64,000 nt of DNA from Lysinibacillus cavernae (GCF_009724685.1 NZ_WMEF01000002.1:186001-250000); one strand, 5' to 3'. Shown: positions 15,686 through 24,694, counted from the first letter of the stretch. Made by a program: numbers and translations. Notes: generated by a model not told the origin, from the sequence alone.

Positions 15686-17529
15686 TGATTCAGCTTCGCA
15701 ATGTAACAAAGAAATATGGTGATACTACGATTTATTCGAATGTGAATTATGAATTCAAAGATGCGTCTTTAACATGCTTCCTAGGGCCGAGTGGCTCTGG
15801 GAAGAGTACGTTGTTTAACCTTTTAGCTGGTTTTGATTCAGATTTCACTGGTGAAATTGTCGTTGGTACAACAAATATAAAAGATTTATCACCTGATGAA
15901 TTACCCTCTTATCGATTGAATAGCATTGGATTTATCTTTCAAGAGTATCATTTATTAGATGGGTATACTGCATTAGAGAATGTTTTGTTAGCTGTTTATA
16001 GCGCTAAAAATGCGGGGGCGAAGGAGTATGTACAAAAAGCACAGAAATTGCTTGTTGAATTAGGCTTAGAGCCACAAATTCATCAAAAGGTACAAACTTT
16101 AAGCGGTGGACAGAAACAAAGAGTAGCCATCGCACGCTCTTTAATAAATGATCCAGCTATTATCTTAGCAGATGAGCCTACAGGTGCATTGGATCAAGAA
16201 TCAGCTCTGTCAATTATGAAGATTTTGAAAAAGATTTCAACTACTAAAACAGTACTTATGATTACCCATGATGAAGAATTAGCGACTTTTGGGGATGAAA
16301 TAATTGAAATTGAAGATGAACAGCTGATTGTCAAAAAAGCTAGTATATCGCAAAAAACAGTAAATACGACAACCAAAAGTGATTCATTACAACTGCAATC
16401 AAATGATTTTTTTAGAATCGGATTTAAAAATTTTAAAATTCATTTGATCAAGTATGTCATAGCGGCCATTTTAATCGCTTGTGGTTCAGCGTCATTTTTA
16501 GGAACAGTAGGCTCGAAGGAAATTATGAATCATTCAATAAGCGAATTCAAAGAAAAGAATGCTTATTTTAATAAAGGTATGATTCCAAAATATGATCAAG
16601 GAATAGAAGTCAATAAAGACTTAGCCTTAACCTATGAACGATTATCTTCGATGAAGCAAGTTCAAAATGTTTATTATCAATATGACTTGAAAAACATTTC
16701 GTTAACGATGAAGGATGTAACGATTAATAACGAAGTGAAAATGCCAACTGCACCATCAACCGTTTCGATGGTCTACGGAAATATGCCTCAAGATAACAAA
16801 AAAGAAATGGTCATTTCTCCAAGTTTAGCTAGTAAATTTGAAAAACAAATTCAAAAGCTAGTAGGGGAGAGAATGGCGTTATCGTATGTCAATAAGATGG
16901 GGAAGAAAGTAACGATTGAGCTAACGATAGCTGGTATAACAGATACGCAATACGATGATTTCATTGTAAGTGCATCAGTAGAAAAAGATATGTATAAAAA
17001 CACTACTATAAATAATGCAACATCGATTAGCTTTGATGTAAAAGGATTCAATGAAATCCCAAAGGTACAAAAGTTGCTAATAGACAAGCAAGTAGCTGTT
17101 TATACGAACTATAAACAAGTCGAAAATTTTAATCAAGCATTTACGAGTTTGATCAAATTATTTACATTTGTCTCTTATTTCGTTCTTGCCGTTGCCCTAT
17201 TCATCAGTACGATTATGCTTTATAAAATTTCTATAGAAAGGTATAAAGAAATTGGACTTTTATCTGCGTTAGGCTTTAAAAGGAAGCATATCAAATCAAT
17301 CCTGTTCAAAGAATCTTTATTATTCAGTGGACTGTCTACAATCATTTCACTAATAGTAGTTCATATTTTAAATCTGTTATATAAGGCCCAATTTAATTAT
17401 GGTTTGGGATTAAATTTGTATTCGTATTGTCTCCTTATCGCAATGAATATGTTCGTAAGCATAGTTATTTCATTTATTATTAACCAGAAGCTAGTGAAAA
17501 CCGAAACAATTAGTGCCATAAGAAAGTAA
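15685..17529 (+). CDS. ABC transporter, ATPase fused to FtsX/MacB-type permease, 614 aa
   Basis: The same layout as the preceding protein: Walker A GPSGSGKS near 34, LSGGQ near 141, LADEPTG near 164, an H-loop ITHDEE near 194, then one transmembrane helix (about 256-275), an outer domain and three helices near the end. Its ATG overlaps the previous stop (TAATG) with GGAGGAG just upstream, so translation is coupled and a 1:1 heterodimer is likely. The substrate cannot be read; with the adjacent two-component system, peptide antibiotic or lantibiotic resistance is the best inference. Confidence 0.9.
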   Translation: MIQLRNVTKKYGDTTIYSNVNYEFKDASLTCFLGPSGSGKSTLFNLLAGFDSDFTGEIVVGTTNIKDLSPDELPSYRLNSIGFIFQEYHLLDGYTALENVLLAVYSAKNAGAKEYVQKAQKLLVELGLEPQIHQKVQTLSGGQKQRVAIARSLINDPAIILADEPTGALDQESALSIMKILKKISTTKTVLMITHDEELATFGDEIIEIEDEQLIVKKASISQKTVNTTTKSDSLQLQSNDFFRIGFKNFKIHLIKYVIAAILIACGSASFLGTVGSKEIMNHSISEFKEKNAYFNKGMIPKYDQGIEVNKDLALTYERLSSMKQVQNVYYQYDLKNISLTMKDVTINNEVKMPTAPSTVSMVYGNMPQDNKKEMVISPSLASKFEKQIQKLVGERMALSYVNKMGKKVTIELTIAGITDTQYDDFIVSASVEKDMYKNTTINNATSISFDVKGFNEIPKVQKLLIDKQVAVYTNYKQVENFNQAFTSLIKLFTFVSYFVLAVALFISTIMLYKISIERYKEIGLLSALGFKRKHIKSILFKESLLFSGLSTIISLIVVHILNLLYKAQFNYGLGLNLYSYCLLIAMNMFVSIVISFIINQKLVKTETISAIRK

Positions 17530-17653
17530 TTGTAGAAAGAACGCAATGTAACGTCAAATGCGTTGTATAGACAAATAATGACATATGGCATTAGCAAAAC
17601 CAAGTATAGATCATCTTAAAAAGGGCAATGTAAGAATACTTGGAGGTGATCAT

Positions 17654-17827
17654 TTGACAAAGGGCAAACAATATAAACGCCAGTCAGAGTTGGCGGAATT
17701 ATCGACAGATTTAAGTCCAGATGATTTAGACGTACGTGAAGATAATGCTTTAACGCAAGAACAAAAGAAAAATGCGAGCGAAGGCAATCGTTCGAAAAAA
17801 TCCTCTGCACGTAAATCTGAATCATAA
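17654..17827 (+). CDS. Small hydrophilic protein, 57 aa
   Basis: A very charged, disordered-looking protein (starts MTKGKQYKRQSELAELSTDL, ends KKSSARKSES) without hydrophobic segments. The TTG at 17654 is chosen because GGAGG lies seven bases upstream; an ATG 23 codons earlier has none. Composition would suit a minor acid-soluble spore protein or a nucleic-acid-associated peptide, but this is only a guess. It has a separate terminator. Confidence 0.6.
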   Translation: MTKGKQYKRQSELAELSTDLSPDDLDVREDNALTQEQKKNASEGNRSKKSSARKSES

Positions 17828-17832
17828 TGTGA

Positions 17833-17867
17833 GCACCACAATCATATTGGTTGTGGTGTTATTTTTC
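17833..17867 (+). terminator. Intrinsic terminator
   Basis: ACCACAA pairs with TTGTGGT and is followed by a T-rich tail, after the 57-aa gene. Confidence 0.8.
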
Positions 17868-18039
17868 CCTTAATTTCATATTCATTAGACCAATGCCAAA
17901 GAGAAGGGATAAGATGAATACATAGAATAAAATAGACCAAAAACTTTACGCCCCTTGTCCGATAGGCCCTGTAGGTAATGGAATTTGAGAAAAAAATATA
18001 TGTTACAATTAATATAATAAATGAGAGGAGTTGGAATAA

Positions 18040-18255
18040 ATGACTTTATTTATTATGTTTATTGGAATCATCATCATTGTTAGTATAGTTAGCAATGTAG
18101 GTAAAAACCACAACAAAACGAACGAGCACACACACTATATGCATTCAACAAACGATTTTACAAATGATTCACAAATTTCTTCACAGGATAACAATCATTG
18201 TGCTGATTATAGCTCAACTACTAGTGATTCCTCATGTGGCTCATCTGGGGAATGA
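18040..18255 (+). CDS. Small single-pass protein with Ser/Cys-rich tail, 71 aa
   Basis: The first 20 residues (MTLFIMFIGIIIIVSIVSNV) form one membrane helix; the rest is polar with many His, Asn and Ser and a tail CADYSSTTSDSSCGSSGE holding two cysteines. The ATG follows AGAGGAG. Small proteins with an N-terminal helix and a Ser/Gly/Cys tail are common in Bacillus and mostly uncharacterised. No partner gene is next to it. Confidence 0.6.
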   Translation: MTLFIMFIGIIIIVSIVSNVGKNHNKTNEHTHYMHSTNDFTNDSQISSQDNNHCADYSSTTSDSSCGSSGE

Positions 18256-18362
18256 AAAAGCAGTGATAATTGAAAAGGATTTGCTGAAAGAGCCGATTGT
18301 AACGAGGATTGGTTTACCATTCTTTTCATTGTTCATGCAACCCCTCCTATAACTATAATGTA

Positions 18363-18404
18363 CAAAAAAACCTAATGGTGACTGCGTCATCATTAGGCAT
18401 TTTT
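18363..18404 (-). terminator. Intrinsic terminator
   Basis: ATGCCTAATGATGACG pairs with TCACCATTAGGT, flanked by T-runs on both strands. It ends the DUF2798 gene. Confidence 0.85.
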
Positions 18405-18409
18405 CATTA

Positions 18410-18907
18410 TTAAGAATGTTCAGCTTTTAAATCCTGTTTTTGATGTAGCTTTTTCATTGCGAAACGGGCAATAGGTTGTGCCAGCAATAGTTCAATCCAA
18501 AAGGCTACAGCAAAATTTCTTGGCCAAATATGAAGAAAGTTTTCAAAAGGCGCCAGACTAATGTGTTTTGTACCAACCCATGTACCAATAATGGATAAGC
18601 AAAAAGATAAAACGGTCACATTTAATAATGTGTTCAATAGCACTCGGGCATTAAATCCATCCGTTTGTCCTACAAAAAGAGGCATTACTTTTCCAACCAC
18701 TGGTCCAGCAACTCCTCTGACTAAAATTATAACGATAATCCACATAATCGGAATTATTTTTAACGTTTCGAGATAAACTTCTTTATTGAATCCACGTTCA
18801 AGTCCTACAATAATGGGCGATATGGTATTAACTGAAATTATTGATATAATCAATAAAAATAGCAAGCCCTCTTTTGCATTTTGTGGTAGCCGATCTTCTT
18901 TGTACAT
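18410..18907 (-). CDS. DUF2798-like membrane protein, 165 aa
   Basis: Four hydrophobic helices in two similar pairs, each beginning with a segment like NAKEGLLFLLIISIISVNTI and NARVLLNTLLNVTVLSF. This internal repeat is what defines DUF2798 proteins; the function is unknown. The ATG at 18907 follows GAGAGGATATAC; the frame is open 17 codons upstream without a site. It is a single-gene unit with its own terminator. Confidence 0.75.
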   Translation of the reverse strand: MYKEDRLPQNAKEGLLFLLIISIISVNTISPIIVGLERGFNKEVYLETLKIIPIMWIIVIILVRGVAGPVVGKVMPLFVGQTDGFNARVLLNTLLNVTVLSFCLSIIGTWVGTKHISLAPFENFLHIWPRNFAVAFWIELLLAQPIARFAMKKLHQKQDLKAEHS

Positions 18908-19124
18908 GTATATCCTCTCCATTTTCCTTATTTCAGATGGCAGAGATTTGTGACACAAGACGGCTTGTACACTATGCGTGAGGGTAAAGCTTAATAAGCA
19001 TGTACCCCATTACTGCGCATTGATATTCCTAGTATATCAGTTTTTTTTTCCATAAACAAATAGGGCTATTGGAACAAAATGCCGTAATATATGATTAAAG
19101 AGACGCAATATTAGGAGGGAAAAT

Positions 19125-19589
19125 ATGGGCTATATAATGGATTTACGACAAGATGTCGGCACAAAGCCACTCATTATGGTTGGCGCGAGTGTCCTCATTA
19201 TTAATGAAAATAACGAGTTACTTCTGCAGTTACGTAAGGATAATGAATGTTGGGGTCTGATAGGCGGCTCGATGGAATTAGGCGAGTCACTTGAAGAGGT
19301 GGCTATTCGGGAAATGTATGAAGAGAGTGGATTAACACCTAATGATTTAGAGCTGCTAAAGGTTTTTTCTGGTCAGGCATTTTATTATCAATATCCTCAT
19401 GGGGATGAAGTTTTTAATGTCGTGGCTGCCTATGAATGCCGTAGTTTTACTGGTGATTTAAAGTTTGATGTAGAAGAGGCGATTGCTATCGATTTCTTTC
19501 CTCTACATCAGCTACCCAAGAGGATGAGCCCTCCAGACCAACAAATCCTAGATTATTACGTTAATAAGGTTGTAAAAGAAAATAAGTGA
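19125..19589 (+). CDS. Nudix hydrolase, 154 aa
   Basis: A canonical Nudix box G-x5-E-x7-REMYEESGL at residues 48-70 (G48, E54, R62-E63, E66-E67, G69). The N-terminal LIMVGASVLIINENNELLLQ is the usual first strand pair. It resembles MutT/YjhB-type proteins that clean up nucleotides or sugar nucleotides; the substrate is not predictable. The ATG follows AGGAGGGAAAAT. The lyase gene starts 41 bases after its stop and may share the transcript. Confidence 0.9.
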   Translation: MGYIMDLRQDVGTKPLIMVGASVLIINENNELLLQLRKDNECWGLIGGSMELGESLEEVAIREMYEESGLTPNDLELLKVFSGQAFYYQYPHGDEVFNVVAAYECRSFTGDLKFDVEEAIAIDFFPLHQLPKRMSPPDQQILDYYVNKVVKENK

Positions 19590-19630
19590 GAGCTATAGTA
19601 AGATAAAGAGAGAATTTGGAGGGAATAGAT

Positions 19631-20668
19631 ATGATACGATTCGAAAATGATTATGCCGAAGGTGCACATCCACAGATTTTGCAACAATTAGTGGCGACGA
19701 ATGAAGAACAATCACCAGGCTACGGTACGGATGTGCATTCTGAAAAAGCTAGAGCCTATATAAAAAAAGCGATTGCAGCCGAGCAGGCAGACATTCACTT
19801 TTTAGTTGGTGGTACGCAAACGAATACAACCGTTATCGCCTCTATCTTGCGTCCTCATCAGGGCGTAATAGCAGCAAATACGGGGCATATTGCAGTGCAT
19901 GAAACAGGAGCCATTGAGGCAACGGGTCATAAGGTACTTACATTGCCAAGCGATGATGGCAAAATAACAGCCGCACAGGTGAAAGCATACTATGATGCTC
20001 ATTGGCAAGACAGCACACATGAGCATATGGTGCAGCCAGGCTTAGTGTACATATCTCATCCTACAGAAAACGGTACAACCTATAGTAAAGCAGAATTAAC
20101 AGCTTTAAGTGAAGTTTGTAAAGATTGTAACTTGCCATTGTTTTTAGATGGAGCCCGTTTAGGGTACGGACTAGTAGCGCAAGATAGTGATTTATCCTTA
20201 GAAGATATTGCACAGCTTTGCGATGTATTTTATATTGGTGGCACTAAAATGGGTGCACTGTTTGGCGAAGCGGTCGTCATTGTCAATCCCGCTTATCAAA
20301 ATGATTTCCGCTACATGATTAAGCAAAGAGGGGGGCTGCTTGCCAAAGGGAGATTATTAGGCATCCAGTTTGAAACGTTATTTGAAGATAGCCTATACAT
20401 GGATATTTCTCATCATGCTGTAGAAATGGCAATGATGATTCGACAAGCGTTTATCGACAAAGGTTTTGCACTTCGCTATGAGTCGAAAACCAATCAGCAG
20501 TTTCCGATATTACCAAATGATATGCTAACGACTTTGGGGGAAACTTATTCTTTCTCTATTTGGGAAACATTCGATGATACTCATATGGTTGTTCGTTTTT
20601 GCACAAGCTGGGCTACAAAAAAAGAAAATGTGGATCGTTTGATTAAAGACATCCATCAATTAGTATAA
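19631..20668 (+). CDS. Threonine-aldolase-type PLP lyase, 345 aa
   Basis: A fold-type I PLP enzyme of the beta-eliminating lyase family. Family marks are SPGYGTDVHSEKAR near the start, HPTENGTTYS, LFLDGARLGYG and FYIGGTKMGALFGEA, where the lysine of GGTKMG should carry PLP. Low-specificity L-threonine aldolases split threonine into glycine and acetaldehyde; other members act on aromatic or sulphur amino acids. The ATG at 19631 follows GGAGGG. It is cytosolic and followed by its own terminator. Confidence 0.88.
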   Translation: MIRFENDYAEGAHPQILQQLVATNEEQSPGYGTDVHSEKARAYIKKAIAAEQADIHFLVGGTQTNTTVIASILRPHQGVIAANTGHIAVHETGAIEATGHKVLTLPSDDGKITAAQVKAYYDAHWQDSTHEHMVQPGLVYISHPTENGTTYSKAELTALSEVCKDCNLPLFLDGARLGYGLVAQDSDLSLEDIAQLCDVFYIGGTKMGALFGEAVVIVNPAYQNDFRYMIKQRGGLLAKGRLLGIQFETLFEDSLYMDISHHAVEMAMMIRQAFIDKGFALRYESKTNQQFPILPNDMLTTLGETYSFSIWETFDDTHMVVRFCTSWATKKENVDRLIKDIHQLV

Positions 20669-20675
20669 TTCATCA

Positions 20676-20709
20676 AACTGCACCCAACCGGTTAGGGTGC
20701 AGTTTTTTC
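20676..20709 (+). terminator. Intrinsic terminator
   Basis: ACTGCACCC pairs with GGGTGCAGT and is followed by six Ts. Confidence 0.9.
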
Positions 20710-20762
20710 CTATTATTCCCTAATTATTGTTATACTAGAGATGAAATGAAAGGTGGAATCGT

Positions 20763-21314
20763 ATGACAAACTATGTAGCACTTTTAAGAGGCATTAATGT
20801 AGGTGGGCACAATAAATTGAAAATGGCTGAATTAAGAGAAGCCCTGTTACCACTTGGGCTGCAAAACATTCGGACCTATATTCAAAGTGGGAATATTCTG
20901 TTTGAATCGAGCGAATCTGAGGAACTCTTGCAACAGAAAATTCAAGAAACCATCCAAACAGCATTCAATATCACGAGTACAGTCATTATTCGAACAGCCG
21001 AAGAACTAAAATATATCGTGAACAACTGTCCTTTTTCAGCGCAAGACATGGCAGTAGCAAGTTCCACAGCAGTAGGGGAAAGTCTCCATGTAGCATTATT
21101 ACCAGTCGCACCAACTGAAGAGAGTGGTGCTAAGTTATTAGCATATGAGAGTGAAAAAGAGCGTTGTATCATCAATGGCAGAGATGTTTATTTGTTATTT
21201 AACGATAGTATCCGCAATGCCAAGCTAAGTCAACAGCTACACAAGTTGGAGGTACCAACAACGGTACGCAATTGGAAAACGATGATGAAGCTAGTTACTT
21301 TAATTGACCAGTAA
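20763..21314 (+). CDS. DUF1697 protein, 183 aa
   Basis: Starts MTNYVALLRGINVGGHNKLK and continues with LGLQNIRTYIQSGNILF, the hallmark of DUF1697. The family is widespread in bacteria and uncharacterised; the fold is a mixed alpha/beta cytosolic domain. Length is normal for the family and the ATG follows AAGGTGG. Two small membrane genes lie downstream in the same direction, with 46 bases to the next ATG, so they may form a unit. Confidence 0.88.
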   Translation: MTNYVALLRGINVGGHNKLKMAELREALLPLGLQNIRTYIQSGNILFESSESEELLQQKIQETIQTAFNITSTVIIRTAEELKYIVNNCPFSAQDMAVASSTAVGESLHVALLPVAPTEESGAKLLAYESEKERCIINGRDVYLLFNDSIRNAKLSQQLHKLEVPTTVRNWKTMMKLVTLIDQ

Positions 21315-21360
21315 GAGGAGAATAACGCTTATGATAGGGGCGGTTTAAAGGAGTGTTAGG

Positions 21361-21564
21361 ATGAGACGAAATCAATTAAGTTATTTCATATATCCTTTTG
21401 TCTATTTCATTATAAGAACGATTAATCAATGGAGGAAACAAGAGCCGATTACATGGGGAGAAAATGTCATGATGATGATTGGCACGATAATCTTCATATT
21501 TATCTTTATTATAATGTGGAATTGGGCGAAAAAGCCTTATCAATGGGGAAAGAAGACAAAATGA
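21361..21564 (+). CDS. Small membrane protein, 67 aa
   Basis: Two hydrophobic helices (about residues 8-20 and 36-54) with basic ends (MRRNQ and KKPYQWGKKTK). It starts behind AAAGGAGTG. Together with the next gene (45 bases on) it looks like a pair of small membrane proteins. No family is recognised. Confidence 0.65.
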   Translation: MRRNQLSYFIYPFVYFIIRTINQWRKQEPITWGENVMMMIGTIIFIFIFIIMWNWAKKPYQWGKKTK

Positions 21565-21608
21565 GTAAAAACCCTTAATTGTTTCACTTCAAAAGTAGGG
21601 AGGAAAGT

Positions 21609-21905
21609 ATGGTAGATGAAAACAAAAAAATAAATAAATGGCTATTACTGATTAGTATTATTTTAGTGATTTGTCTACCTTTTATTTTGGGAAGCAGAGA
21701 AAATTTAAATGTTCATGGTGACAGAGAATATTTAAAGGCAATCTATGGATTTCCATTTGATTGGTTACATTTATACCCTAATAATCGTTTCAGCTTTCTT
21801 TGGATAGGTTTTATTCTCAATATAATGTTTTTCTATTATATGATTAAACTGTTCATTTGGATTTATAAAAAAATAGTTGGTATGTTAAGGTGGATGACCA
21901 CCTAA
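21609..21905 (+). CDS. Small membrane protein, 98 aa
   Basis: Two hydrophobic helices (about residues 10-26 and 61-82) separated by an outward-looking polar loop with Trp, Tyr and Arg. It starts with MVDENKKINKWLLLISIILV. The ATG at 21609 follows GGGAGGAAAG; the upstream in-frame TTG lacks a site. Function unknown; probably made with the 67-aa protein. Confidence 0.65.
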   Translation: MVDENKKINKWLLLISIILVICLPFILGSRENLNVHGDREYLKAIYGFPFDWLHLYPNNRFSFLWIGFILNIMFFYYMIKLFIWIYKKIVGMLRWMTT

Positions 21906-22013
21906 CATTTTAAATTTGGAGTCAAGTAGATAATTGAATGTTTTACTTCGTAATGCAATGAGGTCATAGCACATACATAGGTTACGAATAGGTTTACTGA
22001 AAAAGCGCCTATT

Positions 22014-22110
22014 TTAATTTTTTACGGGTTTTGTGGCTCTGATGGAGGCAATTTCTCCACATTGTTTACAGACTGAAAAAAATAAGGAGAGAGCCAGGAG
22101 AAAATAGGGC
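22014..22110 (-). pseudogene. Relic copy of the zinc-ribbon gene at 22689
   Basis: The minus strand reads VCKQCGEIASIRATKPVKN, matching FCKKCGEAASIKVAKPEKF at the end of the intact gene 0.7 kb away. A frameshift separates it from an upstream piece (PGSLLIFFS) and the N-terminal half is missing. The rest of 21906-22347 holds no gene. Confidence 0.65.
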
Positions 22111-22212
22111 GTCAACTGGTTTCAGGGCAGCATAGCCATACTGAAAATGAATGGCCACCACATACTTTCCATGTTTACACCTTATTATTTACTTTTAGGT
22201 AAACCATAACAT

Positions 22213-22265
22213 CTAAAAAAGCTGTAGCGATATGAATCACTACAGCTCAGAATTGGTTGATGCCC
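22213..22265. repeat. Dispersed hairpin repeat, copy 1 of 2
   Basis: AGCTGTAG pairs with CTACAGCT across 12 bases; the right part CTACAGCTCAGAATTGGTT and the following ATGYCCTT recur at 43308-43345. A structured interspersed element is likely. Confidence 0.55.
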
Positions 22266-22347
22266 TTTGAGGTAATCTCATGTATTATAGCATAATTATT
22301 TATTGACTGTATAGATAGGTGAAAAGCTTATGGATGATCCTAACTAG

Positions 22348-22669
22348 TTAGCTTTTAGTAAAGGCGTTACTCCCATATAAACCAACAAGTAAATGAGCAT
22401 CTTTTGTAAAATGAATGTCATACATTTTTTCATATTGAACAGTAATGATTGGGATCGATGCTTGAAACATGTCTCTTATTGGCAATAAATCTGGTAATTT
22501 TAATGTATGCTTTTCTAATGCAGCTTGCTTTTTTTTCTTCCAAATGGTGGCAATGATATTGAAAATACTCCTCATAATGTTTTTCTTTGTTAGCATAATA
22601 ATCAGTCAAATATTTTACGGTAGGTTGATAATTTTTAACAAAATCTGTAACCGTATCGAAAACGATCAT
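22348..22669 (-). pseudogene. DUF2268 (putative zinc protease) gene, frameshifted and truncated
   Basis: Two overlapping minus-strand frames join to one protein. The first runs from an ATG at 22669 (AAGGAG upstream) as MIVFDTVTDFVKNYQPTVKY to about residue 35; the second continues with ALEKHTLKLPDLLPIRDM and HLLVGLYGSNAFTKS. This matches the N-terminal part of DUF2268 proteins, whose HExxH core would follow but is absent. One frameshift and a C-terminal loss make it a pseudogene. Confidence 0.7.
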
Positions 22670-22688
22670 CTTATGCTCCTTGTCATTT

Positions 22689-22889
22689 TTATTTAAATTT
22701 CTCAGGCTTGGCTACTTTGATAGAAGCAGCTTCTCCACATTTTTTACAGAACGTTAAAATAAGAGGGGAGCCTGTAGCAATAATAGAGCCTATTGGGCGG
22801 ACGTTTCCTTCACTCGTTATACTACCAACTTGTCCCGTTGCAAATAGGTCATTCCCACACGCCTTGCAAACTGGTTTATTGTTTTCCAC
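22689..22889 (-). CDS. Zinc-ribbon protein, 66 aa
   Basis: Two CxxC knuckles (CKACG near residue 8 and CKKCG near residue 48) should hold one zinc ion. The start is a GTG with GAGGTGATTAC upstream. Such very small ribbons occur in many Bacillaceae and are sometimes labelled TFIIIB-like by name only; their role is unknown. The DUF2268 pseudogene starts 19 bases downstream, so the pair was probably one transcript. Confidence 0.75.
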   Translation of the reverse strand: MENNKPVCKACGNDLFATGQVGSITSEGNVRPIGSIIATGSPLILTFCKKCGEAASIKVAKPEKFK

Positions 22890-22985
22890 GTAATCACCTC
22901 TTTATGAAATATATGTAAATTTTAACATAGTGCGTTCAAGTAACTCAAAAATAATTCAATTTTCTTGTGTTGTTAGTTTAAAAAT

Positions 22986-23009
22986 AAATAGTTTAATGTT
23001 AAACTATTT
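22986..23009. promoter_or_regulatory. Perfect 11-bp palindrome, possible operator
   Basis: AAATAGTTTAA-TG-TTAAACTATTT lies 62 bp upstream of the SDR start. The place and symmetry suggest a dimeric regulator site. No regulator gene is adjacent, so the binder is unknown. Confidence 0.5.
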
Positions 23010-23070
23010 TACGATAAAAAAGTGAGCTATTGCTCTTTTATAGTATTGATTGAATTGAGGAGGAATTGAA

Positions 23071-23871
23071 ATGGATCGACTGAAAAATAAGGTAGCATTA
23101 GTGACTGGGGGTGCTTCTGGCATTGGTTTATCAGCCGCTACATTAGTAGCAAAAGAAGGGGCAAAAGTGGTCATTGCTGATTTCAACGTAGATGGTGCAA
23201 AAGAAGCGGCAGACGCTCTAGTCAAAGAAGGGTATGAGGCGTCAGCCATTTTCCTTGATGCTGGAGATGCATCATCTATAGAAGCAGTGGTGAATTTCAC
23301 AGTTGAACAATACGGCACATTAACTGTTCTGTTTAACAATGTGGGGCTAACAAACTTGAAAAAGGATTTGGATGTGGTAAATATTGATTTAGATGAGTGG
23401 GATCGTTTAGTTAATGTGAACTTAAAATCTATATTACTTGGTAGCCGTTTCGCGATTCCGCATATGCAAAAAGCAGGTGGGGGTTCGATTATTAATACGG
23501 CTTCCATGGCTGCATTCGCTAGTGATCAAATTCGTACAGCTTATGGTGCCACAAAAGCAGGCGTGGTGAACATGACCAAAAACATTGCCACACAATACGG
23601 AAAAGATCAAATTCGTTGTAATGCGGTCGCACCAGGTCTTATTTTAACACCAGCTGCCAAAAACAATATGCCTGATGAAATGCTTGCAATCTATGCCAAA
23701 TTTAATGCGTTACCATACCATGGAGAAGCGGATGATATCGGCCATGCAGTCGTATTTTTAGCCTCTGATGAATCGAAGTTTATGACGGGTCAAACGCTAC
23801 AAATTGAGGGCGGGCACTATCTTGCAAACCCAACGATAGCAGATACAAATAACTGGCTAGCAACTTTATAA
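23071..23871 (+). CDS. Short-chain dehydrogenase/reductase, 266 aa
   Basis: A classical SDR that oxidises or reduces an alcohol/ketone with NAD(P). Seen are TGGASGIG (cofactor loop, residues 12-19), D37 in VIADFN (favours NAD over NADP), NNVG near 90, the catalytic Ser in INTASMAAFAS and YGATK. The C-terminus resembles the hydroxysteroid- or FabG-like SDRs with GGHYLANPT. The substrate is not predictable. The ATG follows AGGAGG; a convergent terminator closes it. Confidence 0.92.
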   Translation: MDRLKNKVALVTGGASGIGLSAATLVAKEGAKVVIADFNVDGAKEAADALVKEGYEASAIFLDAGDASSIEAVVNFTVEQYGTLTVLFNNVGLTNLKKDLDVVNIDLDEWDRLVNVNLKSILLGSRFAIPHMQKAGGGSIINTASMAAFASDQIRTAYGATKAGVVNMTKNIATQYGKDQIRCNAVAPGLILTPAAKNNMPDEMLAIYAKFNALPYHGEADDIGHAVVFLASDESKFMTGQTLQIEGGHYLANPTIADTNNWLATL

Positions 23872-23881
23872 ATCACCAACA

Positions 23882-23915
23882 AAAGAGGTTGTCCTCATAA
23901 TGGACAACCTCTTTC
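23882..23915. terminator. Bidirectional terminator
   Basis: AAAGAGGTTGTCC pairs perfectly with GGACAACCTCTTT between two convergent genes. Confidence 0.9.
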
Positions 23916-23916
23916 G

Positions 23917-24447
23917 TTATGCTGTAAAAGCTTCTGAATATTGTACAACACCTTGTACATTGGCAAGCGCATTTTCCGATAATTCAATCGCCATAAATAC
24001 TTCGTCTGGCACATCAAACGGCGCTCGAATATGCCATTTGCTTGCTGGTTGAAAGCCAAATTTGGGGTAGTAATCTTTGTGACCTAATAGAATGACGGAA
24101 TGATAGCCCAGTTCTTGTGCTTTTTTCAGTGCAGCACGAATTAATTGACTTCCTATACCGAACTTCTGATGGGAAGGGACGACAGAGACAGGGGCAAGTG
24201 CCAATGACTCCACAGCCTTGTCACCGTCCATGATGTGAATTTTAGATAAAAGAATATGGCCAACCAGTTTATCTTGGAAAATAGCAACTAATGATAGCTC
24301 CGGGATAAAGGCATCTGTTTGGCGTATACGCTGTACGAGTAAATGCTCCTTTTTATCACTGAATGGTTCATTCAAAAAAGCGCTTTTAACGACAGCCTCC
24401 GTTGTTTGATAATCTGCTGTGAGTTCTTGTCTAATCATACTATCCAT
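23917..24447 (-). CDS. GNAT N-acetyltransferase, 176 aa
   Basis: Starts MDSMIRQELTADYQTTEAVV behind an AGGAGAC site. The acetyl-CoA loop is VVPSHQKFGIGSQLIRAAL (Q/R-x-x-G-x-G/A) and the C-terminal part HKDYYPKFGFQPA is typical of YhbS-like GNATs. The acceptor is unknown; YhbS homologues act on small amines or proteins. The frame is open another 21 codons upstream without a start signal. It ends at the bidirectional terminator. Confidence 0.88.
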   Translation of the reverse strand: MDSMIRQELTADYQTTEAVVKSAFLNEPFSDKKEHLLVQRIRQTDAFIPELSLVAIFQDKLVGHILLSKIHIMDGDKAVESLALAPVSVVPSHQKFGIGSQLIRAALKKAQELGYHSVILLGHKDYYPKFGFQPASKWHIRAPFDVPDEVFMAIELSENALANVQGVVQYSEAFTA

Positions 24448-24694
24448 TTGTAGTCTCCTGTTCTTTTTAATGATCCTATAAATGGTGCCCTCTTCATACA
24501 TTGGTTGCATGAAGAAAGCTTACTCACAATGCTTAAACATAAGTTGAACAAACAAAAACCTCCCATGTCGTATGTTCATAGTATAGCGAGAAAAAGTTGT
24601 AGAGGTCAATGGTGGAGAAGAGTGGTAAATACAGCTATTGATACATATGCTTTCTCTTCGGCAGAAGTGTTAATTGATACATATTTTGCTTACG

